A DNA stretch of 64,000 nucleotides from Clavelina lepadiformis (lineage: Eukaryota > Chordata > Ascidiacea > Aplousobranchia > Clavelinidae): NCBI RefSeq assembly GCF_947623445.1, contig NC_135246.1, positions 13,189,856-13,253,855 on the forward strand, read 5' to 3'. The notes below the pieces were generated by a model. The model was given only the letters and a program-made list of their open reading frames with translations, did not search any database and had not been told where the DNA came from. A program made the translations under genes and the position numbers. Of the stretch, positions 10,712 through 24,753 are shown one piece after another. Position 1 is the stretch's first letter. Each line of letters opens with the position of its first letter.

Positions 10712-13700
10712 CATAGATAAAAGTACCAATAGAAAAACGCTAATGGCTAAGGCCCAAACAGGGTGGTCTTAGGTCAAAAGACAATCAAAATTTGAATCTA
10801 CGGCACTTTGTCAGTTCTATATGTCAATGTAAATAAAGGAGTCACAAAAATTTAAACAATAAGCGCCTCATGTGCAAGAAAACTCTAAATTTAGGAACTG
10901 ACATGTTCATTCTTTAAGGTTAGTTATTTGATTAAGCGCACTTAACCAAATAAGTGTTCTCCACGAACTTAAACATTTTATTTAATGATTTTGCCTTTTC
11001 ATGTTAGCTCATTTAGAAATAAAAATCAAAGGAAGCTCGAGATATACGGAGATAAAATACTTGATAATTAATATTTACAGAGATGAAATGTAATTGTCGT
11101 TTCTAGTACCAACGTTTTCAAAATTGCAATTGTTGAATGGGTAATTTTGACAAGTGCTCTTCACGCTTATTTAAATTATTTTTTGTAAAAATGCGCTTGG
11201 AAAGCTAAAACTCGTAAGGAGTCGACCGCATATATAATATTGCTTTTACATTGAGAAATTATCTAAAGAATATCATACTCGCAATGATTTCTTGGCATAG
11301 GCATATCAGAATTAGTGGCCAAAAACACCACGTCCACTTATGTCGTCAATAATTTAAAAACATATTTATTTTGTATCTTGTGACGTGTGCAACGATTTAC
11401 GTCGGGCCCATTGACAACAGAAGCACGTGAATTTTCCTCGAAGAAAACACAGCAAACAAAACATTTCCTATTGTCGGTTGTCAGAGCCTTTGGAGTGAGC
11501 ACCTACATAAAATAAGCAAGTAATATAACGAGAATTAACCATATAGTTTTATTGAAACCATGTTTGTCAATTCAGTTGTTTAGGCAAGGACAAGAACAAG
11601 TATAAAATGGAAAAATTGGAACTTAATAATAAAAACTGGGTAAGAGGAACAGATGGACAATATAAAGTTGATAACTCTTCTAGAATATAAACCCTTAGAC
11701 AACTCACTAAGGAGCCTTTAAAATAAGAACATGGAAATTTTTAATATAGCTCACACGATAACACTTTTTCGTATAGTCCGGAATGTAAATAGAACGACGA
11801 GCGTCAGGCAAAATGCGGTTTCACCTCATATTGACCTTAGCCGCTTCTTTGCTTACGTCTTCATAAATATGTGAACAATACAAGCTGAGACCAGCACAAC
11901 GCACAGTTACGTGATGACCGGATTTGAACTATAGGCTGCTGTAAGTCTTAATAGAGGCTTCTATTGCAAAAATTGCAAACAAACTTTATGTCAGTTTTTC
12001 ACAATCGCCATAAACCATTGTTCAAATCAGGTCCGCAAAAATACAATGCAAGCTTGCAATAACGTATAAAACTTATAAAACAGAGACTTATTCAGAAAGT
12101 AAGAAGCTTGTACTTATCCTGTATGCAAAAATGAGTGATCCAGCCATCTTGTTCTTTTTTTAGGTAAAGAGCATGCTCCTTTTTTGGAAAATCATCAAAC
12201 TAGTGACATTTAGAACTTATAGAATTGCCGAATACCGGTATTATAAGACCGTGAAACTAATAGACCAAACATAAAGACTGACAGACGTGTTAAATATGTT
12301 TATCGTATTAAATTTCGAAATTAGGGTTGTATATCCGAATTATTTTGTAAAAACAATAGCTATATAGGCGAAAGAAAAACCAGTAATTTGTGGTTTCATG
12401 TGTTGTGGTGTTCTTTGGTTTCAAATAATTTTCAATTTCCAGCAATTTTCTATTTCTTTAAGATAGCATTTCTGTTTGAGTTGTATGAAAAATGAGGAAG
12501 TCACTTTGAGGCTGTGAGGTTTTTGATGTTGATTGGCGGAACATAACAGCTTTTTAAGGACATTCCATAAGGTCTAACTGATGACTAATCGTCTTTGGCA
12601 ATATTTATTCAACGTGCGAAATATATCATGGGTTTTCGTCAAGCAACCGATGAAAAATTAGTGAAGCGATAAAGCCTATTTTTTCATCAAACGATATAAT
12701 AACTTAGTGTGGTCCACAACCCATTTCTTCTCAACGATGCTAAATGTTGGGGGCGTGGCATATTCTTTTCTAATTTGCGGACGAGCTCATTCAAAATGTA
12801 GTCCGGGCATAATAGCTATTGTTCTCGTTGCATTTCCATCATATGTGTTTTCCAAAAGAACTCAACCTCACGGAAGTTACCTTTTCTTCTGAACCCACCA
12901 AGAAAGATTTAATCTGATGCAAGTGGACGATACGTATCGCAATAAACCACTGGTATAAATAGATGGCACTTAACGGCTTATGCGGCACTGAATGCAAAGC
13001 AAGATAATTTGACAAACACTATTCTGCGCAGATCTTCATCAAAAGAATCGTATGATAGTAGGTTCCTTATGTAATCAAGTGTTAAATTAATTCAAATCCT
13101 AGGTTTTGTGCGGAATTCTGTGGGTGGGTGACAACTCATCACTCCTTGTTAAAACAAATATTTTTGCGGCAGGCTCAAAGGGCAAGGTATTGTGCAGTTG
13201 GCGATAATGATTGCGATTTTGCTGCTTGCCAACTGCAAGTATTTGGTTCATCTAAATTCTAAACCCAAATTGCGTCCAACGGTAAAACGTTTTTGCGGTC
13301 CGCGACTAGGCTGATTGTAACAAGAAATTTTATTGCTTATGATGAAAAGGTGTATTTGTAATAACAGAAAACCTATTTCTAAAACCGATTGTTCGCAACG
13401 AAGAAGGCACCATGCAGTGAACCGTTGTAAATCTCACAAAACGTATGCTTGTACCGTCACTTTTATTTTACGTAATAGTGCAGTAATTGTATTAATTATT
13501 ATCTTGTAAACGATTAGATTGATACCATATTGTCATTGGCAGTATTTTCTCACAGTTTCTAGAAACTTAAACTGTACTCAAGCTGCCAATACCGGGCTTA
13601 CTTTACGTCCCGGTCTGCGGAGCTTGTATTAGTGTCCCGACTGTTTACAGTTTTTCAGGGCTTCGGGTAACGAGAAACTATTTCAAAATAGTTCTTATTC

Positions 13701-15305
13701 TATACTAAACGCAATATTTATCAAAAACCAAGAGGTAGTGTGGGTCCCTCACGCGATGAGTTTGTGCTACTTCATAAACAATAAAGCTTCAATACTCGAA
13801 TCTGGAATAATATCCTACACTGAGTATCAAATCACATTGTAACTTTGTAATCAAATAACATCTTGAAGGACACGGAATTTGTAACGTCATAATGCTTGTT
13901 GTTACAATTAATACTATACATGAAAACCTGATAAAAAAATTAAATACTGTACAGCCTATACAGGAAGTTTTGGGCACCATTTATGAAGCGAATTTCGGAG
14001 AACATTTTCAAATAGCAATAAAATTTCGACTATTTTTGGCATTTTTTTCTTTGTGTTGCAGAATACCATAACTTTGTGCCACTAGACGCCACTGGTCCAA
14101 TTAATTATCTTTACAATGGTTGAAGTGAGTTCATTATCCTTCGGGGTGTGATCGAAAAAAGACCACTGAATACTGCAGGGCAGAAATCGAAGCGTGCTGC
14201 GTGCGTGGTGACACAAAGCAAAACAAACCGGCGAGCAACAAACGTGAGGTACGTGAAGTGCTTTTGGTTTACGCTTGCAGTAATAAAGCGTTAATAACAT
14301 CCTGTCTCCGCGGAGGTAGATTGAGGCTTATATCTTAATTTAAAGGAACCAACCTATTTATTCTGCTGCTTAAATGAGGAATAATAAAAGCATAGTCTTT
14401 ATATGTGTATATATGCAGGTATATAAAGGCAATGTCTTTATGGTGCTGTATTCGTATTGCTTTACAGTAGCTTATAGAGTGTCTGTAACTTGAATATTGT
14501 ACTAGCCTTATTGCGTTCGTTATTATTATTACGTACGGTGAGAGGTTTGATACTTTGTGGGTCAGTAAAAAACTTACACTTATGTTTAAGTGCCAATGTA
14601 ACGTTGCGGCAATGTTTAGGGTAGTGCAGATTGGCGCTGGTTTACTTATTTTTAGTGGGTGCTTATGGCCTGTGGCAACGTTTGCTGCTGACAGCTCACT
14701 AGGTTATCAGAGCGTGAAGTATATTTATTGTTGCCATGCTTGCCGAAAAAGAAAGCTACATTGTACATTATTGATACGGCATCGTTAGAACAGTTTACTT
14801 TGGGCTGTCAGAGTTACTGCAAGAGGTGCGAAGTTCAAACTGGGGTACTATAGCGCAACAAATATGAAGGACCAAAACATAATTCCCCAGCCGTATATGT
14901 TTGCGTTAAGCCTAAATAAGCAAAATTCAGCAAACAATCGTTCTCTCAAAGCGAAAAACATTCGCAAAATAAACAAAATAGCGTTGAATTTTCATTCTCA
15001 CAGATTGTACAATGCATGTTTTTTTAAAACGTTACAATCTGTTTAATGCGAACTATAGTTGACTGCGACTAGCAGATGTCCATCTATTACGAACCGGCGA
15101 CCTTTCCCTTGACAAGGAATGGCCCTATAAAGGTTGCAAAACCCTGAGAATACGTGTAAGCGCTCTCATTAACATGGATTCATTGTTGCTTTTCTCCATT
15201 CTGTTTAGGGTCAGTCAGCTAGATTTGGTAGGTGACGTAATTAAAACCGTTGAGAACCCTCGATGAAAGGTTACTTGTGTTTTCGACTTTGACAGTGCCT
15301 AATAA
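10712..15305. other. Long gene-poor stretch with two isolated signal-peptide-like starts
   Basis: No exon chain could be built. Two ATGs open secretory-looking peptides: 14611 (MFRVVQIGAGLLIFSGCLWP, then an AATFAADSS-like cleavage region) and 15174 (MDSLLLFSILFRV). Either could be the first exon of the candidate gene blocks that follow at 15306-15784, but donor and acceptor phases could not be matched. The rest is AT-rich sequence with no recognised content. Confidence 0.35.
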
Positions 15306-15784
15306 AGATTTAAACTTAAATATAGCGGTACGTGGGAAAAACTTTTGCCAAGCTTTTACATCCCCACCAACGGCACGTATGACGTTCGTAATCGGAAATT
15401 TAACTATAAATGCGTGAGTGGATGGTTTGATTTGGATAACGAGTCTTGGAACAGTGCGAAGGAGACGTCAGTTGTCAAATCGTGGTCTTCACCCAAACGT
15501 TTCAGTTGTGTTTAACCTACTCCTTTTCAGTTATAATTTGGCAGGAAACGTTCAGTGCTGTGGATTGTAGACGTTGCGTGCGTGTGCGGGTAGCATAATT
15601 CCAATGGCCGCGCACAACAGACTTATCCAATTTTACTGACGGGCGACTTCGTGTGGAGTTTATTGTCTCACTGGTGGGATATTACGACGGCGGACTGGTT
15701 AGACCGGAACTAACGTCTAAATTCTGTTTTTATTTGGATAATAGCGAGCAGAATTGCAAGATAACCTTCCAAGAACCAGGCTAA
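15306..15784 (+). CDS. Candidate exons of an unidentified secreted-type protein
   Basis: Two open blocks in GC-richer DNA: 15306-15515 and 15599-15784. The first contains TWEKLLPSFYIPTNGTYDV and a strong GTGAGT donor directly after a cysteine codon at 15411-15413. The second contains GRLRVEFIVSLVGYYDGGL and FCFYLDNSEQNC and ends in a TAA stop. The Cys, Trp and N-glycosylation-type NGT content suit an extracellular domain. No family is recognised, and the junction between the blocks is unresolved: a phase-1 donor near 15397 with an acceptor near 15619 would work but is weak. It could also be a decayed pseudogene. Confidence 0.3.
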
Positions 15785-16190
15785 CAGCTTATCGCATGGA
15801 TATAGATCCAGTTAAAAAAATATTATTCAAGGTAAATGTTCGGCTACTTCAAGAAGAAAACATTAATCCCTAAAGACAAAGCGACATTAGATGTAAGACT
15901 TTTAATCCCGCGTCGTTTTTTTTGGACCCACATAAATGAAATTGTCAGCCGCAGCGTTTACCGCCATAAATTTGTCACTTCGCTTAGTACTGTTACCGTC
16001 ATTGCCTGGAACAATTGTTGAAGAGCGCGTTCTTATTTTGACCAGCTGACTATGAAGCAATAAAGCTAAGCTGCTAAGATGCGTCACGTGTTTTTGACAT
16101 GAGCTCATTGCGAATCGTCAGGTCGTAAGTTTAGCGGCGTGCGCCCTGCTGTTTCGGAGACAACATTAACGTAATTGTGGTTCTATAGGG

Positions 16191-16222
16191 CAGTCCTACT
16201 CAAATTGTGGTACGCGTACCGG
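16191..16222. repeat. Solitary hAT-like terminal inverted repeat
   Basis: CAGTCCTACTCAAATTGTGG is followed by the perfect palindrome GGTACGCGTACC (16209-16220). This arrangement is typical of ends of hAT elements of the Charlie type. No matching right end was found nearby, so the element is truncated or the match is fortuitous. Confidence 0.3.
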
Positions 16223-19200
16223 TGCTAAGTTTATTTTAAGAATTCTCAGCATAATTCCACATACAGTACTTTCTTTGACTTTTCAGGCTATACAGCATTA
16301 CAATCGTATTCATTGACAAGGCAATCTTTTCTGCAGGCAAGGGGAACATTCAATCTGCTCTCGCAGCTGGATGCATTGTTACGATACAATAAAATTTTAT
16401 TTCGTGACTCTTATCTGTCTACGGTTAAGCTGATAAAAAGTAATAATCTGTTACAAAACTAAAATTCGACCTGCTATTGTCTGTTTTTCTTTATGAAATA
16501 TGTAACTGGTACACCGAATGACGGAAAGTGCGCTGGCGGCACACTATTAAGAAGTTGGAGAAGCGCTGATAAAAAATCCCAGACTATAGAAAGTATAGAT
16601 AAATAAGCCGCTACCAACTATTGGTACATTAGGGTCGCGCGCAGATTGTGCTAAGTTGTTAAAATTATGACTTACGTTTTGTAGTTTTTATGGGACGTTG
16701 CGACAAATGTCGAGTGAGGAAATATTTATGAGGATTGTTTCGTGGTATGCGATTGATGATAGAAGTTTCTATCATTTAAACATTTAAGCAATTAATTTTG
16801 TTTTAATGGTTTATCAAGACATCAGTATACAGCATACATATGCTACTTTCAGATTTAGATTTACAAGGTTAGGTTTTCTTGATAGATGTGAAGTCGTTAC
16901 TTCAGTTTGTAGATTAATTATACAGCTGCTATCGAATTTATGCACAAATGCCATAAATACGTACTTTATGAAATTTCGCCTCGACTTGGCGTTATTTTAG
17001 GCATTTTAACAGTTTATAGATAGAAAGCTTATATAACTCATTCGCTGAAATATTTGCAACTGCTACTACCAGCCATACCTCAGACGTTATCACAGTAGTG
17101 CGTTGTTCCCTCTGTCCTCGACATTTTTTAAATGGGTGCCAAACCGCAGTTAGGTAACGCGTTATGTAACATCTTTACTGTATTTTTTCATATTTTATCA
17201 GTTAAAGTCTAACATATCGCTAGCTAAGCGTACAGCTGTAGATTGTGAAACTATACCAAGGTTGCGTCTGATGTATTTTTATAGTTTCCTACGACTCTTC
17301 GAAAAAATAATTAAACTACAGTAATGTGATATAAAGTATTTTATTTTTTTGTAATTATATTTAATTATTCTTCTATACGTACAGTATACCCGTTTCGGTT
17401 ATTATTTACCGTTTCCTCGTCTCCTGGGAAGGTACACGGGGTGTACAAGCGAAATAACACCAGCCATACATTTATTGGGGTACATATAATAATACGATAT
17501 TCATACCTGAAATCACATAAAATAAGGCAATTGCACAAACTTAGCAAGTAGACCAAACAGTAGGTGCTTGATGCAATATGGGTGATTTTTCATGCAAAAC
17601 CGGTTGGTTCATGTTGGGGCAACCCCTGTACATCTGTAATGTGTAACGAAAAAACAAATTTTGCTAGTGTTTCCGAAAAGCCAATCAGACGAACATTTTA
17701 TCGCCAGTTATAAGTTAAAACCACCGTCGTCGACAAGTTTGAAGCACACAGGGGAATAAATGAACGCCCAATGCATACCGGTAGTGACGCAGCGCAGTCT
17801 TTTGTCAAATTGGCAGATTGCAATCTATCAAGCGCCTTTGAAGAGAGAATAGAAATACGAAAAAATCATTAGTAAGTAAAAAACAGACGTGGTAACATAC
17901 AACAAAAGAAAATACGTCTCGGAATCACTTTTCCGTTGATGTTTCCGCCTTTCAAACCTTTTTCCCAAATATTCTGAACCAACGTGTCTTCCAAAAATTT
18001 TTTATATTTCCAAAAACTGCCGTTGATGCCTCTTGTGAGGTTAAATTTTTACTTCCTCCTATACATAAGGTATTCATAGACCCCCATGCGATATACACCT
18101 TCACTGAAATAACCCCGCACCACAAAAGAAAACATAAAATTAGAAACTTGCCGATAATTCAAACATTTTTGAATAATTTTAAGACTTCGGGGGTTAATTT
18201 GGGTATTAGTATATAAGTATAGTATACAGTATATTATATTACTATATATTATACAACAAAATATTGCCAAAAGTGATAGCTAGCATTTGTAATATTTTTG
18301 CGGAGTATTTCGGCGTTGGGATTAAGGTGGTATCTTATTTAAGCTGAACAATTTACACTTTGGGTTCATCTCGGACACGAATCGTTAAAACGGAAGTTTA
18401 TGAAAGCGCTATTTCGAAAAACGTGCTGTGCATTAAAAGTTGCGGATATTTTTTGCTGTAAACCCATAAGTTTTTCGAAATGCCTACATTTATGGTCACA
18501 TGACAAAACGCGTTGTATCATCATCATAACAGTTAGAAAGTTAGTTGATATCGGTTCTTAAAAAAAGGAAGGGAGAAAAAATACGTGAGCTGCCGCACAC
18601 ATTTTACTTCACTCGTTACAGAAAAAGGTTTCAGTGGACGGGGGGTTATAAATGGACGTATGCCGAACATTTCACAAAACACCAAGGTAAGAGGTAAATA
18701 CAAATAACATTGAATTTGTAGTAGCGATTTTTGTAATTAATATAAAGGATGCCTGCAGGAATATTGTTGGCTGTGAGTAGAATAGCGCAGTGAAGTGAAG
18801 TAAAAAGCAAAAGTGAAACAACATAGCTATGGTGGGTTTGTGAGATAGGTTGAATTATTTGCAGCAAAGTTATTTGGTACTTCTTTTTGTAAAGATTGTT
18901 TTGACTGGATATGTTCCATTGACCTACAGTGTGTACACTGTACAGCAGGCCGCTATGTTATTACATGAAACTACTTTGCCTGAAGCCATGTTGTGTGGTA
19001 ACACTTGTTTTATATTGGTATTTAGAGAACTTGACTTGTAACTGTATCAAAACAAAACGTCTAAGAAACCGTACTTATCAATCGAACGAAATGTTAAAAA
19101 TGATGAATGCTGGTTAAGTGAAAAATGTAGTGTGCGATTAGGTGCGAACTTGGTTATCTCTTGTATATTAAAACGGAAGTGAAAGATAGGCGGTAAAATT

Positions 19201-19450
19201 TTACCAATGTTTAAATGAGATATATAGAAAAGAGCAAGACATAGACTTGTTTGTTTGAAAACTTATTCGCAAATAGGGATCGGTTGACAAACGGTACGTA
19301 TTTCAAAAATTTGAAACATAATTTCGTCGTACCTGTGAAGCTGTGATATGGATGACAGTATAGGCGAAGATAAAAGTTAAGTTAAAATGTTCAAATACTC
19401 GCACCACCAATTGCTACCTGCCCTTGTGTGTATTGGGGCTATAGTTCTGT

Positions 19451-19645
19451 ATGATGAAGGATGTAATTGCAGCACTCGCTCTCACGATTCATGTAAGTGC
19501 GCTTACATATTTCAAAGGATTGAACGAAGCCAAACCGCGATCTCGGTCCCCTTCTTCTCAGCGGAAACTCATCAAGCAAAACGACAGTTTCAAAAAATTA
19601 CAGAAAGCACCGCGAATTACTGCACATGATGTGAGGTTACAGTGA
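19451..19645 (+). CDS. Possible small secreted or precursor peptide
   Basis: A 64-residue frame starts MMKDVIAALALTIHVSALTYF, a good signal-peptide profile, and continues as a basic, Ser/Lys/Arg-rich peptide to a TGA stop. A consensus donor (cat|gtaagt) lies inside it after TIH near 19492, so it could instead be a first exon that ends there. No homolog is recognised and no promoter element was seen. Confidence 0.2.
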   Translation: MMKDVIAALALTIHVSALTYFKGLNEAKPRSRSPSSQRKLIKQNDSFKKLQKAPRITAHDVRLQ

Positions 19646-21974
19646 ACTTTCTTGACTTGATGCTTCCAAAATGATATCTCGTTGGCAGTGAAGGAACTGA
19701 TTGATTGTATTGAATTAGAACTTAAAGTAGCCAGGAAACTAGATTAGGTCAGTTTGTACTAAATGGTTTGAAAGACTTTGCGCTGTATATGTATGATCGG
19801 AAATCGGCCCCGCAGAGTTATAATTAGCTCAACCATGAGCATGGGAATTTGTTGCTGATGAATTGTTATGTCAATGGTAATTGTAGGAAGTACGTGTGCA
19901 CTTTAATGAGCTGGATTGTTTGTCTCACGACCCCTGGTTTATAATTACACTCAACTAGTCTTATAACGGGTGCAGAAATTCACACATTAAAGAAACGTAA
20001 AATGAAGAACGAAACTAATATAGTTATATATTATATAGTGGGAGTTATATAGTTTGGTCAGAAGGTGCCTTTGGCTATGTATTTTCTTATCAGAATTGTC
20101 ATAGCCACGCTTTCTTGTCGGCAATCATGTTTTGATATAGTGTGCTTTATGATCCAGATTAAGTGTAAGTTGCATTGAAAAATAGTGATTCAAATAAATA
20201 GCTGTGCGGTAGCTTATTGCTGAAAATATTCACGATAGTTATATTTGTTTTGGAAGTTTATAGTTTTTACTGTAGCATCCGCGTCACTGCAGTTTTTGTT
20301 GCACGTTGCAGCGAGCTATAGTTTAATTTCTGTTCAATGTGTGCGGCATGCCGCTGTGTTTCCAAGGTACAATTAGCGCAGCACGCGTTGTATATAGAAG
20401 TGATGACGGGAAATTGGTGTAAGTCTTCCCGTCGCCAAGTTAAAAGCTTGTCCGATGTCGGCACAGCTGTTAGTTAGTCAGAAATGCAGCGAAGATCCAT
20501 TCACTGGATTGATAATTGATATAGATAAAACCGTTTACATAGTCTCATGTTTCGCGAAAATAAGACAACTTTAGTGGTTTCGCTGCTTAATATTCAATGG
20601 CATCTCTGCAACATTCCTTTAGGGGTCCCGCTCAATGCATGTAATCTGTAGTTCAAAGTATAGAACATTACACAACCGCGTAATTACATCCTTCAATGAG
20701 CGTGTAATGGGTTTGTCGATGTAGTACAGTGCTGTTGCTTCAACATCGGGATTCTTAAAAGATCATATTCCCTCAAAACATCCTTCCCGCGCCCAGGACA
20801 ACAGCTGTGCTTGGTCGTCTTATACGTAATTGCTGAAGGCCAAGAAGTTTCGTGGGTATGTAGGGCTAAGGTCGCGAATTGATTTTGAGGAAATATCGTC
20901 ACTTCCTGTTTTAATTTGATCCCCTGGGTACTTGCTTATAGAATAGGTTTAGCCTTTGAGGCATCGATTGCATTTTTACAAATATTCTGCGCTTCGTCAT
21001 TGCATTCATGCAAATGTAAGTGGTGCCATTTGAGGTTCTCGCCTACATGCTTAATCTCAAAAGCGATTTACTCATTTATATTATTTATCATTTTGCTTTG
21101 GTGCGTTCAATAACGCCATAATCCAACATTTAGCCATCGCAAATTTAATTTCGGTATTCACCATGACTTCGTTCTAAGCTTCATGATTAGATAGCGTGCT
21201 TGCATGATTAAATACACTTAACTGGTCTTACAGCCTTTGCATTCTGATAACAACGCACACTCATCAAGGGCGGCTGTTTGGGTACATTTGCGGTGGCCTT
21301 GCATTCTGGCATTTGTTGTGCTTCGTTGTAAGTTGGTAACACGCCTGTCGTGGACTTGGTTTCATATTTTGAAAGTTATAGTTTCCATACAAGAACTGGA
21401 TTAATTCTTATTTTTCCCTCAGGTATTTCTTAGATGTACACAATACTGATATTAATTTATATCGTAGGAAAATAAAACAATCAATATACAAAATATTTTA
21501 ACTGGAATTTTTGCGGTTTGAAGATATATACAACGACCAGCGACAACTATAAACCGACCATGCTATCCAGGTAAGCGTTGTGTGGATATTGCATTTATTT
21601 TCCTTCGAAATTCGTTTTGGCTGTAAGGCACACTTATATGATGTGAGCAATGAGCACATAACCCACAGGGCATTTAAAACACGACCTATAAATACGATAT
21701 TATTGTTGCTTTTGAGCGAAAGATTAATGTGAAAGTTGCTTTGAGCAACTTTTTTCGAACAGTTATCTGTCAAGTTATTTAAACTTTCTTTAAGCTTATT
21801 TAACGCAAAATATACGAGCTCGGTTATAAGTTCGACACTAATCACATCGACGTTTCTCAACACGGCCTAACTTTATAGCCACGCACTCAGTTCCGTTCGA
21901 CGTTCGAAGACGTTCAATTTTGACAGATGTACTGTATTATTAAGACTAGCGCTTCAGCGTATTTATTTAAACAG

Positions 21975-24753
21975 GTGGAGAGATCTGATGTTGTCCGGTA
22001 ATGTTGAGTTGCCGACGTCTTTAATCTTTATAACAAAGTAAAAATTTGACTGAAATTTTTATATAGGGTAAAACCGGACAACAGTTGCGAGAAAAATCAA
22101 ACAAATCCAATTGAAAGCGGTGACCAAGAGCGATTGTCCAAGCCAAACAGAGAAGAAACTGATAGCCCGTATCGGGAGATGAAATCAACCAAGTCCATTT
22201 CCTTCTGTCCTTGCTTTTGTTCGAGCGAGATCAGTGTTGAAAGCAAGCCATACAAACAACAGTACAGTCCCATACATGAAGGGGACAGGCTGTCGAGAAT
22301 GTACGTGAAATAGTGTGATTTTCTTGTTGTTATTATCAAGCGTTGCAAGTTGTAAAGCTATAGTATTAGTTTTCATTTTTTACTATAGTCATAATTAACA
22401 AGCGAATCCCAAACAGGAAGGACAATTCTCATCTTGAACTTCCTTCAATGGAAGAGGAAAAGCGTGGGATGTGTGGACCCCTTCCTTGGTCCATCCTGCC
22501 CGTCCTCCTAAGCATCACATCGTGCATTGGATTTGTGACCACGTAAGATGTAATTAATGCAAATTATTGAGTATAGTCGATTCCGTTGATGAATTTAATA
22601 GCAGTCAGTTAAGTTGAAATAACGGTTTATCTCCTACGTAGGGTTTAACGTGTTTCTTATCCGTACCAGGTATCTATTTGCTAAAGCCAACTGCCACATT
22701 GAAAGATGGATTTTCCCCTACTTGAGGTATAACGTCAATGAAATTAAAATTAACTTCGACTGAAATTTCCCGTAATATTTACACAGCGGGTTTACGATTT
22801 GATAAGCTAACCATGATTTCAAAATATTTTTTACAGTTATACTGGAACAGAGCACCCGGAGTCCATGATATTTGGTTTAATTTTGAACACAGAAGGGTTT
22901 TTAGGTATTTTATGATAGTTTTTTTTTTGTTAATTTACTTAACAAGTCTGACGTGCTTTAAAATCCTATTAACTCGTTGGACTCACAGCTAAGATTTAGT
23001 TTGCATTCAGCAGACATTAGAAGAATAATACAGGGTGTTCACAAAGTCAATACAGACAATTTAAAAAAACTGATTAAGATAAATTGTCTAAAGACTTTGT
23101 GGACATGTTGTCATATACAAATCCCGTATAGGCTATTGCTTGAAACCTACACTCATAGACATAGACACAAACGTAGAGTCTAACCCAACAAGCAAATTAA
23201 GTTTCTGACACAGTCTTCAACACGTTTTTTGAAAGTCTTTGTTCTTATCTGCAGTAATAAATATTCTATATTTAGGACTTATCGTCGTGTTCCTCGCATG
23301 GAGGTTCTACCGTCACATGGGGCAGCGTTGCTTCTTGAATATGCTTGGATTGATGTTTGGTGGATTGTCTTGCCTGGGCGTGATCATGGTTGGAAATTTC
23401 CAGGTGACTGAAGATATTGTTTTGTGACAAAGCCTAAAATTGCTTGTCAAATCGCTGTAAACTTACGTTATTGCGCTCATAACATTTTAATTGATTGTAT
23501 GGTGACATATGTCGGTCTTTTGTTCTTTGGATGTCACGTTTTGTGTGTCTTTAGGTTACCAAGGCTAAGATACCGCACTACATTGGCGCCGGGCTCAGTC
23601 TAATTATCGGAACATGCTATGGAGTTGTGTCGAGCATTTTAAGCCGTAGAGTGATGCAACAGATCCAACCACCTCTTAAATACGGAGCTTTCTTTTGCAG
23701 AATACGCTGTGGCATTGCAATTGTTATGGTGCTGTCGATCATCTGCCGTAAGTACCGCCTCCAGTATTTTTCATAATAACCTTTAACATACAGTGTCTGT
23801 TATCTAAATTCACATCTGTAAGCGCTTGTTACGTTTGTTTACAAATCCAAGTTATTGAGATTCTAAAACGTTTCATTGTATTTAGTATCTGGAGTGGGAA
23901 TGTACAAAAAATTAACGCCGAGGAACCACACGGGGGTAAGTACAACACCCCTCCCACTTCACGGATAGTTTGTGTTGAATTCAATGTAACGCTATATCTT
24001 TGTTTACTCGTTTACAGGAGGTTGACCCAAATGCACCGCTCATGCTTGCAAATGGAAGTTGCCGTGATCTGCTGAGTAGGATCCCACTTCAAGTTCGATA
24101 CATCGATTTGCTTGGCTCAACAACAGAGTGGCTTTTAACTGGCTGCATTCTGCTCTGCCTAAGTCTCTTTGCATATGAGTTCAAAGTAGGTTATAGTTGC
24201 CCGACAGTTAATTATTTCCAAAAACTCCAGATGCTCTTAATTTACTCGTGTATGTTTTTTGCAGTCGTTTAGGAATATTAAAGTGGTTCTTCTTGCCAGC
24301 AGCGGACCTCTTCATTGCAAAAGCCGAGCCTACCGAGGCCATATGACGTCATGCAGAGACAGCTACGCGATTTCAAATATCTCTGCTTCCAGAGGGCATG
24401 GCAGTTACTTTCATTCGACTCCGCACGACCAGCGTATAATGTATTCCAGGTCGCAACCCTTGCAACTTCAGTTATCAATGGGTGGTGTTTGTCATACGTC
24501 ACACCATGATACTGCGGAAACCCCTCTGACGTCACACGACGATTGCGACGGGGTACCGGTTTATAAAGAAACGTTATCCCATAATGGTACTAGCGATAGT
24601 GGCATTGAAGACAACTTAAACAATCACGACAATCTATCACTTAGCCGGCTCTTCGGGAGCGAGAAAAGTTCTGCGACCTCATCTCACACTTTATTGTTAA
24701 ACAGCATCGTGTCAAAATCTTTACCCAATATTTGTCAAACACAGATAGTTTAA
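21975..24753 (+). CDS. TMEM150/DRAM (Frag1/Sfk1) family multi-pass membrane protein, 5' end not found
   Basis: Exons: 22067-22300, 22417-22542, 22670-22726, 22837-22904, 23255-23403, 23555-23747, 23886-23935, 24018-24185, 24265-24753. All junctions are GT/AG and keep phase; a 23-base microexon at 21975-21997 would extend it upstream in phase. Family hallmarks are YTGTEHPESMIFGLILN (the P-E-S-x-x-F-G block after the first loop), FLNMLGLMFGGLSCLGVIMV, GNFQ, and a later TTEWLLTGCILLCLSLFAYE helix. Members sit in plasma or lysosomal membranes and act in autophagy (DRAM) or phosphoinositide signalling (TMEM150/Sfk1). Unusual here are a long N-terminal cytosolic part before the first helix, including a Cys cluster (FCPCFCSS), and a Ser/His-rich C-terminal tail of about 150 residues. 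DRAM versus TMEM150 cannot be decided from this alone. Confidence 0.88.

Larger units (their letters stand above)
15785..21974. other. Gene-poor region
   Basis: Holds a solitary hAT-like terminal repeat at 16191-16222 and a small secretory-type ORF at 19451-19645. The 5' exons of the TMEM150-like gene probably lie in the right part, but I could not identify them. Other short frames look like chance. Confidence 0.4.

Noticed and set aside
21498..21863. 121-codon minus-strand frame
   Set aside because: Begins at TTG, has no splice context or motif, and lies in AT-rich DNA.
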